Of a stretch of 45,895 nucleotides of DNA, positions 16,839 to 25,844 are shown piece after piece. Each line of letters opens with the position of its first letter. Positions within the stretch are counted from its first letter, which is position 1. A model generated the notes under the pieces. That model saw only the letters and a list, made by a program, of their open reading frames with translations, did not search any database and was not told where the DNA came from. Source of the stretch: Calditrichota bacterium (GTDB taxonomy: Bacteria > Calditrichota > Calditrichia > RBG-13-44-9 > J075); the NCBI GenBank assembly GCA_024275555.1, contig JAJRYW010000383.1:1-45895 (forward strand), in the 5' to 3' direction. Position numbers and translations under genes: made by a program.

Positions 16839-17187
16839 TTTTAGTCTCTCCTCCCTGTGATGGTTCTTCTTGTCATCCGATATATCGCGCGCCGGCCCGA
16901 CTTGTTTTCCTTTTCTCTCAAAGATAATGAGACAATGCAAAGAGATACTTTGATGCTCATGATGGCTTGAGACTATGGGGATTATCGCGCAACTGTAAAT
17001 GATCTTTAACTTCTTAGAAGGCAAATCCTGGCTATAGAGAGTTAGATCACATTTTCCGAAGCGGCTTGATCCGGAAAAGCGCTCTGTTGAACTGCTTTGT
17101 GAAAGGGCGAGCGGGCGGAAGTCCAAAAAAGAACCTGCCCCTCAAATACCCGGAGCAGGTTCCCCAAACAAAGGATTACCAGGACAA
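16839..17187. other. Spacer upstream of the hybrid kinase
   Basis: About 350 bases with no convincing gene. The minus strand keeps an open frame in phase with the kinase, but its translation looks non-coding. No promoter with both boxes near consensus stands out. The far end holds the terminator of the S9 peptidase gene. Confidence 0.45.
17125..17162 (-). terminator. Rho-independent terminator of the S9 peptidase gene
   Basis: GAACCTGC (17131-17138) pairs with GCAGGTTC (17155-17162). On the minus strand the stem is followed by TTTTTT. Confidence 0.8.
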
Positions 17188-19185
17188 TTATTTTGCCGCG
17201 TCTCCCAACAAATACTTGCTATACCATCCCAACATCCGGGTGCATAAATCCAATTGATGGGCGCGCTCCCGGTTGCCGTGCCCTTCCCGGGGATAGACGA
17301 CCAATTCCGTTTCTACGTCGACATACTTCAAGGCCCGGTACAGTTCAAAAGCTTGATTGATCGGCACCCGTTTATCTTTCTGCCCATGCAGGATCAGCGT
17401 CGGGGTGCCGGCATTTTTCACGTGTTTGATGGGGGAACGATCCCAGACCAGGTCGTAATGATCATACAACCAGAGGTCCCAGTGAACCAGGGCGTTTTCC
17501 GCCGGGGTATCGGTCATGCCGGCTTTGGAGATTTGGTTGCCGATCCCGACAAAGACCACCGCCGCGGCAAATTTCCGGCTGTGTTTGGTTGCGGCCCAGG
17601 CCGACATGTAGCCGCCATAGGACCCTCCGCCAATACTGACCCGCCGGGGATCGATCAGCCCCTGGTTATCTAAATAATCGATACCGGCCAGGATATCCTC
17701 AAACTCCTTGCCCATCAAATCCCGATGATCCCCCTGGCAAAACTTCACCCCTTTCCCAATACTTCCGCGATAATTGGGGATCAGCACCATAATACCCCGC
17801 TGGGCCAGCGCCTGCAAAGGGCGGCTGTAGCCGGTGTTCCAGCCATCCAGCCGCACGGCCTCCGGCCCGCCGTGCACCTGAACATGCAAGGGGTAGCGCT
17901 GACCGGGCCGGTAGCCCGCCGGCTTGATCAGAATCCCGGAGATATCCCAATCATCCGGACCTTTCCAGGTAACCACTTCCTGGGCTCCAAAAGCCATGTT
18001 CTCCAGTTCGGGATTGGAATGAGTCAACCGGGTAAGTGAATTGTTCTTCAAGCGACCGGCGTAGACCTCGTTGGGGTGCACAGGGGTGCTGGCAGCCGTC
18101 GCTAAGTAACGAAAATCCCGGCTGTAGGAGATTCCGCCAAACACCGGGCCGGCGCCGCCAAAAACCCTGGTGCGTTTGCCGGTGCGGACATCGATCCGGT
18201 ACAGCACTTTGTGGGTATTCTCGATCATCACCAGCAGCACCGTGTGGGCGTCTTTCCATTGAAACGATTCGGCCGTGCCGGGATAATCGCCTATCAAATT
18301 GCGGGGCTCGCCGCCGCTCAGGGGCATCACAAACAAGCTCCCCGGGTAGGGATCGTTCAAGGTGGTAGCGCCCAGCCAGGCGACTGTTTTACCGTCCGGG
18401 GAGAGCCGGGCCAGGGTCAGTTTGCCTTCGGTGTCGTAAATCTTTTGCCCCTGGCCGCCCACGGCAGGGACGATGTAATTATCGGTAAACATATAGCGGT
18501 CATCGGTAAAAGGGCGCTCGCTGGCCTGGTAGATAATCTGGCGGCCGTCCGGGGTCCAATCGAAGCTCCACACCTGCAGGTTGTCCCGGGTAACGATCCG
18601 GCTCTCACCGGTGGATAAATCTTCTACATGCACCCTGTGAATGGTCGTCCAGGTGTCTTCGACAATTTGATCAAACCCGGCCTTTTTGCGGGCTTTGACG
18701 TCCTTCGGCTCCGGGTCGGCCATCCGGTAGGCCAACTGACGGCCGTCCGGGGAAAGTGCATATCCGGTAATATTTCCGGGCGCATGGCTAAGCTGCTGCG
18801 ACTCGCCGCCGTTCAGGGCAATCGCATACACCTGGGTGTAGGGAGAATATTCTCTTCGCTTAGCCAGGTAGGTGATTCGCCGGCCGTCGGGCGTCCAGGC
18901 GAGGGAACGAACCGAGGTTGGTTTGGTTACGTAGGCGCGCGGCTGGCCGCCTTGCCGGGGAACCACCCATAGCTCGCTGTAGGCCCCCCCGGGCGTTTCA
19001 TCCTCCCCCCGGGGAGCAGAGACGATATAGGCAATGTAGTCCCCCTGCGGTTGCATGGCTACCTGCCGGACGTTACGCATGTCCACCATCATTTGGGGCG
19101 TAAGCTGTTGGGCAAGCAGCGCCGCGGCGCTAAACATCAGGATCACAAAAAACCGAAAAAAGAGCCGTACAGATTGGAAGATCAT
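17188..19185 (-). CDS. Secreted S9-family serine peptidase (prolyl oligopeptidase type)
   Basis: A 665-residue exported peptidase. Residues 1 to about 26 form a signal peptide ending near ALLAQQ. A WD/beta-propeller-like region follows (about 30-390), with repeats such as LSPDGRQLAY and WTPDGRQIIY. The alpha/beta hydrolase domain (about 420-660) carries the nucleophile Ser in GGGSYGGYM, the aspartate in HGQKDKRVP and the histidine in REGHGNR, the S9 triad in order. Such enzymes cleave short peptides, often from the N-terminus, in the periplasm or outside. I chose the ATG at 19185 after AAGGAG; the open frame extends further upstream without a signal peptide in register. Its promoter appears to lie inside the start of the divergent DUF309 gene. 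Confidence 0.92.
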   Translation of the reverse strand: MIFQSVRLFFRFFVILMFSAAALLAQQLTPQMMVDMRNVRQVAMQPQGDYIAYIVSAPRGEDETPGGAYSELWVVPRQGGQPRAYVTKPTSVRSLAWTPDGRRITYLAKRREYSPYTQVYAIALNGGESQQLSHAPGNITGYALSPDGRQLAYRMADPEPKDVKARKKAGFDQIVEDTWTTIHRVHVEDLSTGESRIVTRDNLQVWSFDWTPDGRQIIYQASERPFTDDRYMFTDNYIVPAVGGQGQKIYDTEGKLTLARLSPDGKTVAWLGATTLNDPYPGSLFVMPLSGGEPRNLIGDYPGTAESFQWKDAHTVLLVMIENTHKVLYRIDVRTGKRTRVFGGAGPVFGGISYSRDFRYLATAASTPVHPNEVYAGRLKNNSLTRLTHSNPELENMAFGAQEVVTWKGPDDWDISGILIKPAGYRPGQRYPLHVQVHGGPEAVRLDGWNTGYSRPLQALAQRGIMVLIPNYRGSIGKGVKFCQGDHRDLMGKEFEDILAGIDYLDNQGLIDPRRVSIGGGSYGGYMSAWAATKHSRKFAAAVVFVGIGNQISKAGMTDTPAENALVHWDLWLYDHYDLVWDRSPIKHVKNAGTPTLILHGQKDKRVPINQAFELYRALKYVDVETELVVYPREGHGNRERAHQLDLCTRMLGWYSKYLLGDAAK

Positions 19186-19204
19186 ATAATTCTCCTTATG
19201 TTTG

Positions 19205-19708
19205 ATGGATTCATTCGAGAAAAAACAGGCATCAATATATGCAAGAGCAGCCAAAATCGCAAAGCCAGGCAAAACCAATCCGGTGCGCTTTACCGGCCGC
19301 GATTACCTGCAACGGGGTATTCGCTGCCTGCAAAACGGCGCTTATTTTGAGGCGCATGAATTTTGGGAAGTTCCCTGGCGGAAGATGGGCCCGCCCTATC
19401 GGGCTTTCTGGCAGGCCCTGATTCAGTTCAGCGTGGGGGCTTATCACTTGCAAAACAACAATCTTAACGGCTGCCGGAGTTTGTGGTGCAAAGCGCTGCG
19501 GCATTGCCGGGCCTTGCAAAACACCCCCGGCGAGATTCCGCTTTACCATCTTCACCAACTACAGCAGTGTGTAGAAAAGAGCCTTTCCGGCTTGCCCGAT
19601 GTTCGAGAGGCCTTCCGGCAAGTAAGGCGATTCTCCGGCCTGGCGCTGGATTTCTCCTGGGCGGAACTGTGCCTTTCGGATTTACTGGATCAAAAACTGC
19701 CGCAATAA
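19205..19708 (+). CDS. DUF309 family protein
   Basis: A 167-residue protein with the DUF309 core: LQNGAYFEAHEFWE around residue 45, then WRKMGPPYRAFWQALIQ. The EAHE histidine/glutamate cluster is the family hallmark; its function is unknown. The start is uncertain. The ATG at 19205 lies only 19 bases from the divergent S9 start and lacks a ribosome binding site, while a GTG at 19283 in the same frame would leave room for the divergent promoter. No operon partner follows on the plus strand. Confidence 0.8.
   Translation: MDSFEKKQASIYARAAKIAKPGKTNPVRFTGRDYLQRGIRCLQNGAYFEAHEFWEVPWRKMGPPYRAFWQALIQFSVGAYHLQNNNLNGCRSLWCKALRHCRALQNTPGEIPLYHLHQLQQCVEKSLSGLPDVREAFRQVRRFSGLALDFSWAELCLSDLLDQKLPQ
19234..19262 (-). 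promoter_or_regulatory. Probable promoter of the S9 peptidase gene
   Basis: TTGCGA (19257-19262) and TATATT (19234-19239) are separated by 17 bases on the minus strand, giving a leader of about 40 bases to the ATG at 19185. It lies within the first 60 bases of the DUF309 reading frame. Confidence 0.5.
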
Positions 19709-19736
19709 GCCCAAAGGAAAAGTTACGCCGGGCGCA

Positions 19737-20501
19737 TCACTCCTCTTTCTCTTTTCCCTTCTCCTGCTTACCCATAAAGGCTGCCAGAAAATCAATCGGC
19801 ACCGGGAAAATTGTGGTGGAGTTGTTCTCCGTAGCCACTTCCGAAAGCGTTTGCAGAAAACGGAGTTGCAGCGCCACCGGGTAGTCGCTGATGATTTTTG
19901 CGGCGGCCTGCAATTGAGTTGCCGCTTGAAATTCCCCTTCGGCATTGATGACTTTGGCCCGGCGTTCCCGCTCCGCCTCCGCCTGACGCGCCATGGCCCG
20001 TTTCATCTCCAGCGGCAGATCGATTTGCTTGATTTCCACCAGGGTTACTTTAATCCCCCAGGGGTGGGAATGGCGGTCTACAATTTCCTGCAACCGTTTG
20101 TTGATTTTGTCCCGTTTTGCCAACAGTTCATCCAGTTCCACCTGCCCCACGATACTGCGCAAAGTGGTTTGGGCAAGCTGCGAGGTGGCAAAGAGAAAAT
20201 CTTCGACCGCGATAACCGCTTTTTCCGGATCGATCACCCGGAAGTAGATCACTGCGTTGACCTGCAAAGAAACATTATCGACCGTGATAACATCCTGGGG
20301 GGGCACATCCATCACCACGGTGCGCAGACTGATCTTGACCATTCGGTCGATAACAGGAATCAGGATGAAAATCCCCGGCCCCTTGGAGCCGATCAGCCGG
20401 CCTAAACGGAAGATCACCCCGCGCTCATATTCCCGCAACACCCGGATGGCGCTAATGAGCAGCAAAAGCACTAAAAAACCTGCGACGCCAAGACTAATCA
20501 T
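19737..20501 (-). CDS. Slipin / stomatin-like SPFH (Band 7) protein
   Basis: A 254-residue membrane-anchored SPFH protein. One hydrophobic N-terminal segment (about 3-20) is followed by the Band 7 domain (about 25-200: EYERGVIFRLGR, GPGIFILIP, NAVIYFRV). A helical, Ala/Glu/Arg-rich segment (RQAEAERERRAKV) and a charged C-terminal tail follow. Slipins assemble into large oligomers in membranes and are usually encoded next to an NfeD-type protease, as here; in Pyrococcus the protease PH1510 cleaves its slipin PH1511. The ATG at 20501 has GGAGGAG just upstream. The 282 bases to nfeD hold no clear gene, terminator or promoter. Confidence 0.92.
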   Translation of the reverse strand: MISLGVAGFLVLLLLISAIRVLREYERGVIFRLGRLIGSKGPGIFILIPVIDRMVKISLRTVVMDVPPQDVITVDNVSLQVNAVIYFRVIDPEKAVIAVEDFLFATSQLAQTTLRSIVGQVELDELLAKRDKINKRLQEIVDRHSHPWGIKVTLVEIKQIDLPLEMKRAMARQAEAERERRAKVINAEGEFQAATQLQAAAKIISDYPVALQLRFLQTLSEVATENNSTTIFPVPIDFLAAFMGKQEKGKEKEE

Positions 20502-20783
20502 ATCTCCTCCGATGGTTATGTATGACTAACCCAAAGTTAATAATGCGGATCATTCGCAACCTTTTGACGCTGAAAAACGCTGAAAATTGTTTAAAAAAAA
20601 CAGGAAGAGTTTATCCGCTTAATTCCTCCGTCCATCCCGGTTGTGAGAGAAAAGCCGGGGGAAGATATGAGAAGCCTCAAAAGTTCAGGAAAATAAAAAT
20701 CCTCTCAGCGGCAATCTGCCCGATCAGCGATATTCTGCGTCAAATTAAGTTCAACTTGTGATTGGCACTAACAATCGCCGGTC

Positions 20784-22073
20784 TTACCCGGCGTCGAGGC
20801 GGCGTACATGCAGGATCAAACCATCCACCCGTTCCACCTTCACCCGCTCGCCTTTTCGCAGCGGATCGGGAGATTGCGCCAGCCAGATTTCCCCCTGGAA
20901 GAGTATCTGTCCCTGGCCATTGTGGAATTTTTCCAGCACTTCGCCTTCTTCGGCGATGAACTGTTCCCGGCCAATGGCCGGTTTACGCCGCTGGGCTCGC
21001 AGGCCCAACCCAATCGCCAGGCTAAAAAAGAGGATGGTGGTGATCGTGATCGCTAAAATAACTTCCCAGGAAATCTTCATAAACGGTACACTGCTATCGT
21101 ATAACATAACCGAACCCAGCACAAACGAGATAGTCCCGCCGATGGTGAGCACCCCATAGCTGGGTATTTTTATCTCCAGGACAAATAAAATAATCGCAAG
21201 CAAAATCAGCAGAATCCCGGCGTAATTGACCGGCAGGGTGCTCATCGAGTAAAAGAAGAGGATGATGCAAATCCCGCCGACAACTCCCGGAACAATGCTG
21301 CCGGGATTATAGATTTCGAACATCAGCCCGTACAGCCCCAGGATAAAGAGGATGTAGGCAATACTGGGGTCGCTGATCACATCCAGGATTTTAAAGCGCA
21401 GCGGCATCTCGATCTCGGTAATCTGCGCATGTTGGGTTGCCAGGGCGACGGTGCGTTCGCCCAGTTTAACCTGGCGGCCGTCCAGCAGGATCAGCAGGCT
21501 GTCCAGGGATGGGGCGATCAGGTCGATTACATTCTGCTCCAGCGCCTCGCGTGCGGTAATGGAAGCCGCTTCGGTAACCGCTTTTTCGGCCCACTCCACG
21601 TTCCGGCCCCGCTCCTCGGCTATACTTTTGATAAAAGCAACCGCATCGTTGGTCGCTTTGTGCATCATGGTGGTGTTGACGCTGTCGGCGCCGGTCATTC
21701 CCAGGGAGACCACGCTGGCCGCCCCGATATTGGTTCCCGGGGCCATTACTGCCACGTGGGCGGCCAGGGTGATAAAGGTGCCGGCCGAGGCCGCCTGGGC
21801 CCCGGGGGGACTTACGTAGACAATCACGGGAATGCGGCTGCCCAAAATCCCCTTGGTAATCTCGCGCATGGATTTGACCAGGCCGCCGGGGGTGTCCAGT
21901 TGGATAATCAGGCAATGCGCCCCGTCCTGCTCGCTTTGGTCGATGGTTTTTCGGATGTATTCCGCGGAAGCGGGGTTGATGACCCCATTGATACGAATCA
22001 GGTGGATGGTAGATTGCGCTGGCGCCAGCCCGCACAGGAAGATCAGCCAAGCCAGGCAAAGTATTCTCTTCAT
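20784..22073 (-). CDS. Long-form NfeD membrane serine protease
   Basis: A 429-residue protein with a signal peptide (about 1-20), a ClpP-class protease domain (about 22-235), four to five membrane segments (about 250-365) and a C-terminal OB-fold NfeD domain (about 370-429). The predicted catalytic Ser96 lies in AASAGTF and Lys139 in MMHKATND, close to the Ser97/Lys138 dyad known for PH1510. This architecture defines the long NfeD group that works with a slipin partner, the next gene downstream. The ATG at 22073 follows AAAGGAG. An upstream promoter with TTGACA suggests nfeD starts its own transcript. Confidence 0.92.
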   Translation of the reverse strand: MKRILCLAWLIFLCGLAPAQSTIHLIRINGVINPASAEYIRKTIDQSEQDGAHCLIIQLDTPGGLVKSMREITKGILGSRIPVIVYVSPPGAQAASAGTFITLAAHVAVMAPGTNIGAASVVSLGMTGADSVNTTMMHKATNDAVAFIKSIAEERGRNVEWAEKAVTEAASITAREALEQNVIDLIAPSLDSLLILLDGRQVKLGERTVALATQHAQITEIEMPLRFKILDVISDPSIAYILFILGLYGLMFEIYNPGSIVPGVVGGICIILFFYSMSTLPVNYAGILLILLAIILFVLEIKIPSYGVLTIGGTISFVLGSVMLYDSSVPFMKISWEVILAITITTILFFSLAIGLGLRAQRRKPAIGREQFIAEEGEVLEKFHNGQGQILFQGEIWLAQSPDPLRKGERVKVERVDGLILHVRRLDAG

Positions 22074-22098
22074 CGGGAACTCCTTTGCCGTTTGAACT

Positions 22099-22127
22099 AT
22101 GGTACGATGTTTGGCCCCGTTTGTCAA
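22099..22127 (-). promoter_or_regulatory. Promoter of nfeD
   Basis: A perfect TTGACA (22122-22127) and TACCAT (22099-22104, four of six to consensus) are 17 bases apart on the minus strand, about 25 bases before the start codon. Confidence 0.6.
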
Positions 22128-22157
22128 GATGATTTGAATGAAATGGGGCCGGGCGGT

Positions 22158-23102
22158 TTATTGCTCCTCTAACAAAAGGGCAATCAGCAGCGGCAGCATC
22201 ATCTCATGATGTCCCACAAAATAGTAGCCTTTCCCGCCGGTGATGGTTGGGCGGAATTTGACATTTTCGCTGGGCCGGTAATGACGAATCATATCAAACA
22301 CCGCCGTATAAAAACCGTGAGCCGGATATTTGAGGTTGCGAACCACGGTGAGCGCTTTGAGGAACACTTCCGGCATAATCACCGCCGAGCCGATATTCAC
22401 CACAATACTGCCTTCCCGAAGGGTGGTCAGCGAGCGGGTGAACAATTGAAAATCCAGCAGGGCCTTTTCTCCAAAGGAGGGGCCGTCCAGATTGGGATGC
22501 TGGTGGATAATCTCGGTGCCCAGGGCGGGATGGATGGACAGGGGCACATCGTATTCCAGGCAGGCGGCTTGCAAACTCAGGTTCAGATTTTGGGCCTTTT
22601 CGGCAATCAGCTTCTCCCCCACTACCTCGCCATATCCTTTTTGATTGCCTTTGTTGGCCGATAAAGCGCTGTTGATGAACTCGGCGGTCTCCGCGGCCAT
22701 CCCGAACGAGCCGTCCTGCAGGGCTGTAGCCACATCCTCGCTGGTGATCCCCCACATTGCCACCTCTACGTCATGGATCACGCAGGCCCCGTTCATAGCC
22801 AGGTGGGTGATCATCCCCCGCTTCAGCAACTCGATGATCAGCGGGCTGATTCCCACTTTGATGACATGGGCGCCCATCATCCAGATAATGGCTTTTTTCC
22901 TGGCAATGGCCTGCCGGTAGCGCTGCACAAATTCCCGGAAATCCTCGCCGATGAGGATATTCGGCAGCGCTTCCAGGAATTGCTCCAGGGTGGAATCCCG
23001 GTGAAGCGGGCGGGCGAAATCGGCAATACTGACTTTACTATGGCGCCCTTTGATGCTGTAGGTTTTGATTCCTTCGAATGTCATCTTCTTAAAACGGGTC
23101 AT
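22158..23102 (-). CDS. Deoxyhypusine-synthase-like protein, function uncertain
   Basis: A 314-residue cytoplasmic protein. Characteristic stretches are GAHVIKVGISPLII near residue 77, MNGACVIHDVEVA near 103, SEDVATALQDGSFGMAAET near 120, HPALGTEIIHQHP near 195 and VNIGSAVIMPEVFLKALT near 235. I recall these from a conserved bacterial family sometimes linked to the deoxyhypusine synthase fold, which binds NAD. The lysine that forms the enzyme intermediate in true deoxyhypusine synthase cannot be placed here with confidence, and no aIF5A-type substrate gene is present. It follows the DUF3108 gene by 21 bases, so the two are likely cotranscribed. AAAGGAG precedes the ATG. Confidence 0.55.
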   Translation of the reverse strand: MTRFKKMTFEGIKTYSIKGRHSKVSIADFARPLHRDSTLEQFLEALPNILIGEDFREFVQRYRQAIARKKAIIWMMGAHVIKVGISPLIIELLKRGMITHLAMNGACVIHDVEVAMWGITSEDVATALQDGSFGMAAETAEFINSALSANKGNQKGYGEVVGEKLIAEKAQNLNLSLQAACLEYDVPLSIHPALGTEIIHQHPNLDGPSFGEKALLDFQLFTRSLTTLREGSIVVNIGSAVIMPEVFLKALTVVRNLKYPAHGFYTAVFDMIRHYRPSENVKFRPTITGGKGYYFVGHHEMMLPLLIALLLEEQ

Positions 23103-23123
23103 GATAATCTCCTTTGCTCCTGC

Positions 23124-24065
23124 TCATTTAATTTGGGAGGGCAAGGGCAGCGGGAGGCCCTCAATTTTTTTCAGTTCGGTGGTAATGGACCCTACCACCA
23201 CCTTGGACTTCATCAGCACCGGTATTTTGTACTGGTCGTCGGTCAGCCACACCCATAATTTTCCTTTTTGCTTAAAAATGGCTGCTCCCTGCAAACGCGG
23301 CTGCACCACAATGCAGCGGAATTTTCCCGCTTTTACCCGAACGGTCTCTTTGCGTTGAATAATTACTTGCAGATCGTAAACTTTTTTATTGTCGTGATTG
23401 CTCATGTAGAGCGGTTCGCCGACCTGTAAATCCTGGGTGCGCACATAGTAAAATGCTCCCAGCACATCCATCACGTAGGGGGGCGTTTCCAGATCAAATT
23501 TGCTCCGGTTGCGGATTTTCAGCGGTTCGGAACTTTCATAGCGGATCCGCTCGACGTGGGCAATTCCCCGGGCCTGGTCGTAATCCACCAATAAATCAAA
23601 CTTATACCCGCCCTCCCGGAGGCGCTTGTGAAAACGCCAGGAGAAGAGTCCCTTTTCATCCAGGAAGGTTTCCACCCGGTCGCGCACCTTGTAGAAATTA
23701 TCAAAAAATTTGGCCGAGCGAGCCGTGGTGACAATGTGGTAGGCCGGAATGGAATCGTTGATCAGCACCGGTTCCTGCACTTCCATGGTAGCCTCTCCGG
23801 CGGCAATGAAACCATAGCGGATGGTAAAAGTCAGTTTTTCTCCGGCGGCAAAGGCCCGGTTGGGAACTACACGGTCAATCCGGTATTTGATGGGCGACAG
23901 AGTATCCCCACCCACTGCGTCGCCGGAATCTCCATCCGTTTGAAGCAGTGAATCCGAGAAAATTATAGCGTTGCTGTCCGGCTGGTTCGGCAAAGTTTGT
24001 GCGGAGAGCAGGAATAAACCGGAACAGGCAATCAGAAGAACCCAGGGGCGGATAAAGAGAAGCAA
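23124..24065 (-). CDS. DUF3108 family exported protein
   Basis: A 313-residue exported protein with a signal peptide (about 1-22, ending LFLLSAQ), a low-complexity linker rich in Asp, Ser and Gly (about 25-55), and a DUF3108 domain (about 65-300) with FAAGEKLTFTIRYGFIAAGEA and later VRVKAGKFRC and WLTDDQYKIPVLMKSK. The family is predicted to be periplasmic; its role is unknown. The start must be the TTG at 24065, because the signal peptide begins there and no ATG or GTG is in frame upstream; GGAG lies about 11 bases before it. It precedes the deoxyhypusine-synthase-like gene. Confidence 0.82.
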   Translation of the reverse strand: MLLFIRPWVLLIACSGLFLLSAQTLPNQPDSNAIIFSDSLLQTDGDSGDAVGGDTLSPIKYRIDRVVPNRAFAAGEKLTFTIRYGFIAAGEATMEVQEPVLINDSIPAYHIVTTARSAKFFDNFYKVRDRVETFLDEKGLFSWRFHKRLREGGYKFDLLVDYDQARGIAHVERIRYESSEPLKIRNRSKFDLETPPYVMDVLGAFYYVRTQDLQVGEPLYMSNHDNKKVYDLQVIIQRKETVRVKAGKFRCIVVQPRLQGAAIFKQKGKLWVWLTDDQYKIPVLMKSKVVVGSITTELKKIEGLPLPLPSQIK

Positions 24066-24198
24066 AGCGATGGCAAACTCCGTTGGTTAAAGTCGTTTTA
24101 CTCAGCACAATCGGAAAAGTTGAATGAGAAGGTTAATTTAATCAGGGAATGGAAGCAGGAGGAAGGGAAATTTATTTAACGGGTCATGGCCTTGCAGA

Positions 24199-25749
24199 TC
24201 AGGACAGCAGTAATGTTTTCAGATCGTTCACCGCCTGGCGCAATTTGGGGTTGTCTGGCAGGAGTTCTTCGATTTTTTTGCAGGAATATATCACCGTGGA
24301 ATGGTGCAAATTGGAAAAATAGCTGCCGATGGCGGAGAGCGATTCGTTGGTAAGCTCACGGCAGAGGAAAACCGCAATCTTGCGGGCATGGGCAATGCGT
24401 TTTTTTCGGGAGATGCCTTTGATCATAGCGGGCTGCACGTCAAAATACTCCCCCACGCTGCGGATGATGTCATCAATCTCCAGACTGCGGCGTTGCGGCA
24501 GCGCCGAGTACATCTCCATGCCCTGGGGGTAAAAATCTTCCACAATGCGCTTGACGTCGCGCAGGGACACGCCCCGGCCGGTCAGGGAAATCTGCGCGAC
24601 AATGCGGGTCAGAATTGCCTGGAGCTGATGGAGATTGTCGCCCAGGGTGTCGGCCAAAAAGCGGATCGTCTCTTCTTCCAGGAAGATGTGGTGCTCGCGC
24701 AACTGCCTGCGGATCAAGGTTTCCCGAACCGCGACATCGGAGGGAGGCAGGTCCACACTTAAACCGGTCTGGAACAGGGAAACCAGGCGGGGGTTGAACT
24801 TATGCAAATGCCCCGGAGCGACGTTCGAGGTAAGCACCACCTGCGCCCCTTTGTTCACCAGGCGCGAGAGGATGTAGAGCAAGCCCTCCTGGGATTTGGT
24901 TTTATTGGAGAGAATCTGGATATCTTCCACGATCAGCAAATCCCGGCTGGTCAGCAGGGCGTTGTAGCGGGTCAGTTTACTCTCCTGCAGCGCTTCGATA
25001 TAGTCGTGGAGGAACTTCTGGGCGTCGATGACGCCGATGCGGATATCCGGGCGCGATTTCCGCACCTGGTTGGCTAAACCGTGAACCAGGTGAGACTTGC
25101 CCGCTCCTGTTCCGCCATAAATAACTAAGGGGTTATAATCGCAGAGATCCGGATTCCTGGAGATATGGCAAACCGCCTTATAGGCAAAATTGTTTTGCGA
25201 CGAAGAAATATAACCTTCAAGACAGAAAGAGTGATTTAGATCACCATAGACTTCGGAGGGTTTATCGGAGGGGATGCCCGGGGGAGCAAGGGGGGGGTCT
25301 GGCTCTTTCAGGGGCTGGGGCAGCTCTGCGTCAACGCTTTCGCTATCCACCAGGAATTCAATCGTTGTCTCCGTCCCAAACACCTGTTTAACGACCTGTT
25401 CCAACAAATCTCCGTGGTGCTCTTCCAGCCATTCTGCCACAAACGCAGAGGAGACCTGCAGGAAGAGCATATTCTCAATATGAAAAACCGGCTTAAGGGG
25501 GAAAAACCAACTCTCCAGAACCTGGTCCGACAGATGAAGCCGGAGGCGGTTTAAACACTCTTGCCAGCCGTCGCTGGTGTTCTCAACCTGCGACTTTACT
25601 AAAACATGATTATCCGTTACAATCTTAAGCGTACCGGCTGAACCGGTGTAAGAGCTTTTTCGGGTCGACTGGGCTGGAAATTCCATAGATGTTGCCGGCA
25701 ATTCTGACATAGATGTACCATTCCTGTTGCGGTATGCACTATACCACAT
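24199..25749 (-). CDS. DnaA-family protein, divergent; possible paralogue
   Basis: A 516-residue protein with the full DnaA layout: an unusual N-terminal extension of about 55 residues, domain I (about 60-135, WQECLNRL to VVKQVF), a Pro/Glu-rich linker, AAA+ domain (about 170-405) and C-terminal helix-turn-helix domain (about 425-516). Walker A is GGTGAGKS at 212-219 and Walker B LLIVEDIQ at 271-278. Key positions differ from E. coli DnaA when aligned by eye: sensor 1 LTSD is LTSN (309), the arginine-finger motif SRFGWGL is SLFQTGL (Leu325), sensor 2 VREL is LHQL (His374), and the box-reading GGRDHTT is SNLHHST. It is flanked by rpmB and DUF3108, not dnaN or recF. An ATG at 25710 is an alternative start. 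It may be a second DnaA or a fast-evolving sole copy. Confidence 0.85.
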   Translation of the reverse strand: MWYSAYRNRNGTSMSELPATSMEFPAQSTRKSSYTGSAGTLKIVTDNHVLVKSQVENTSDGWQECLNRLRLHLSDQVLESWFFPLKPVFHIENMLFLQVSSAFVAEWLEEHHGDLLEQVVKQVFGTETTIEFLVDSESVDAELPQPLKEPDPPLAPPGIPSDKPSEVYGDLNHSFCLEGYISSSQNNFAYKAVCHISRNPDLCDYNPLVIYGGTGAGKSHLVHGLANQVRKSRPDIRIGVIDAQKFLHDYIEALQESKLTRYNALLTSRDLLIVEDIQILSNKTKSQEGLLYILSRLVNKGAQVVLTSNVAPGHLHKFNPRLVSLFQTGLSVDLPPSDVAVRETLIRRQLREHHIFLEEETIRFLADTLGDNLHQLQAILTRIVAQISLTGRGVSLRDVKRIVEDFYPQGMEMYSALPQRRSLEIDDIIRSVGEYFDVQPAMIKGISRKKRIAHARKIAVFLCRELTNESLSAIGSYFSNLHHSTVIYSCKKIEELLPDNPKLRQAVNDLKTLLLS

Positions 25750-25814
25750 TCGAGTAATACAAAAACTGATTTGAATAATTGGTCGGTGTCCTTTACCCTC
25801 AACCGAGCGGGTTA

Positions 25815-25844
25815 ATTATATAAAAAGAGTAGGCCCTTTTCCAA
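25815..25844 (-). promoter_or_regulatory. Promoter of the dnaA-like gene
   Basis: TTGGAA (25839-25844) and a perfect TATAAT (25815-25820) are 18 bases apart on the minus strand, about 65 bases before the ATG at 25749. Confidence 0.6.

Noticed and set aside
16839..17126. N-terminal extension of the hybrid kinase
   Set aside because: The frame is open, but a strong GGGAGGAG before the ATG at 16838 and the start of the PAS domain there argue for the shorter protein.
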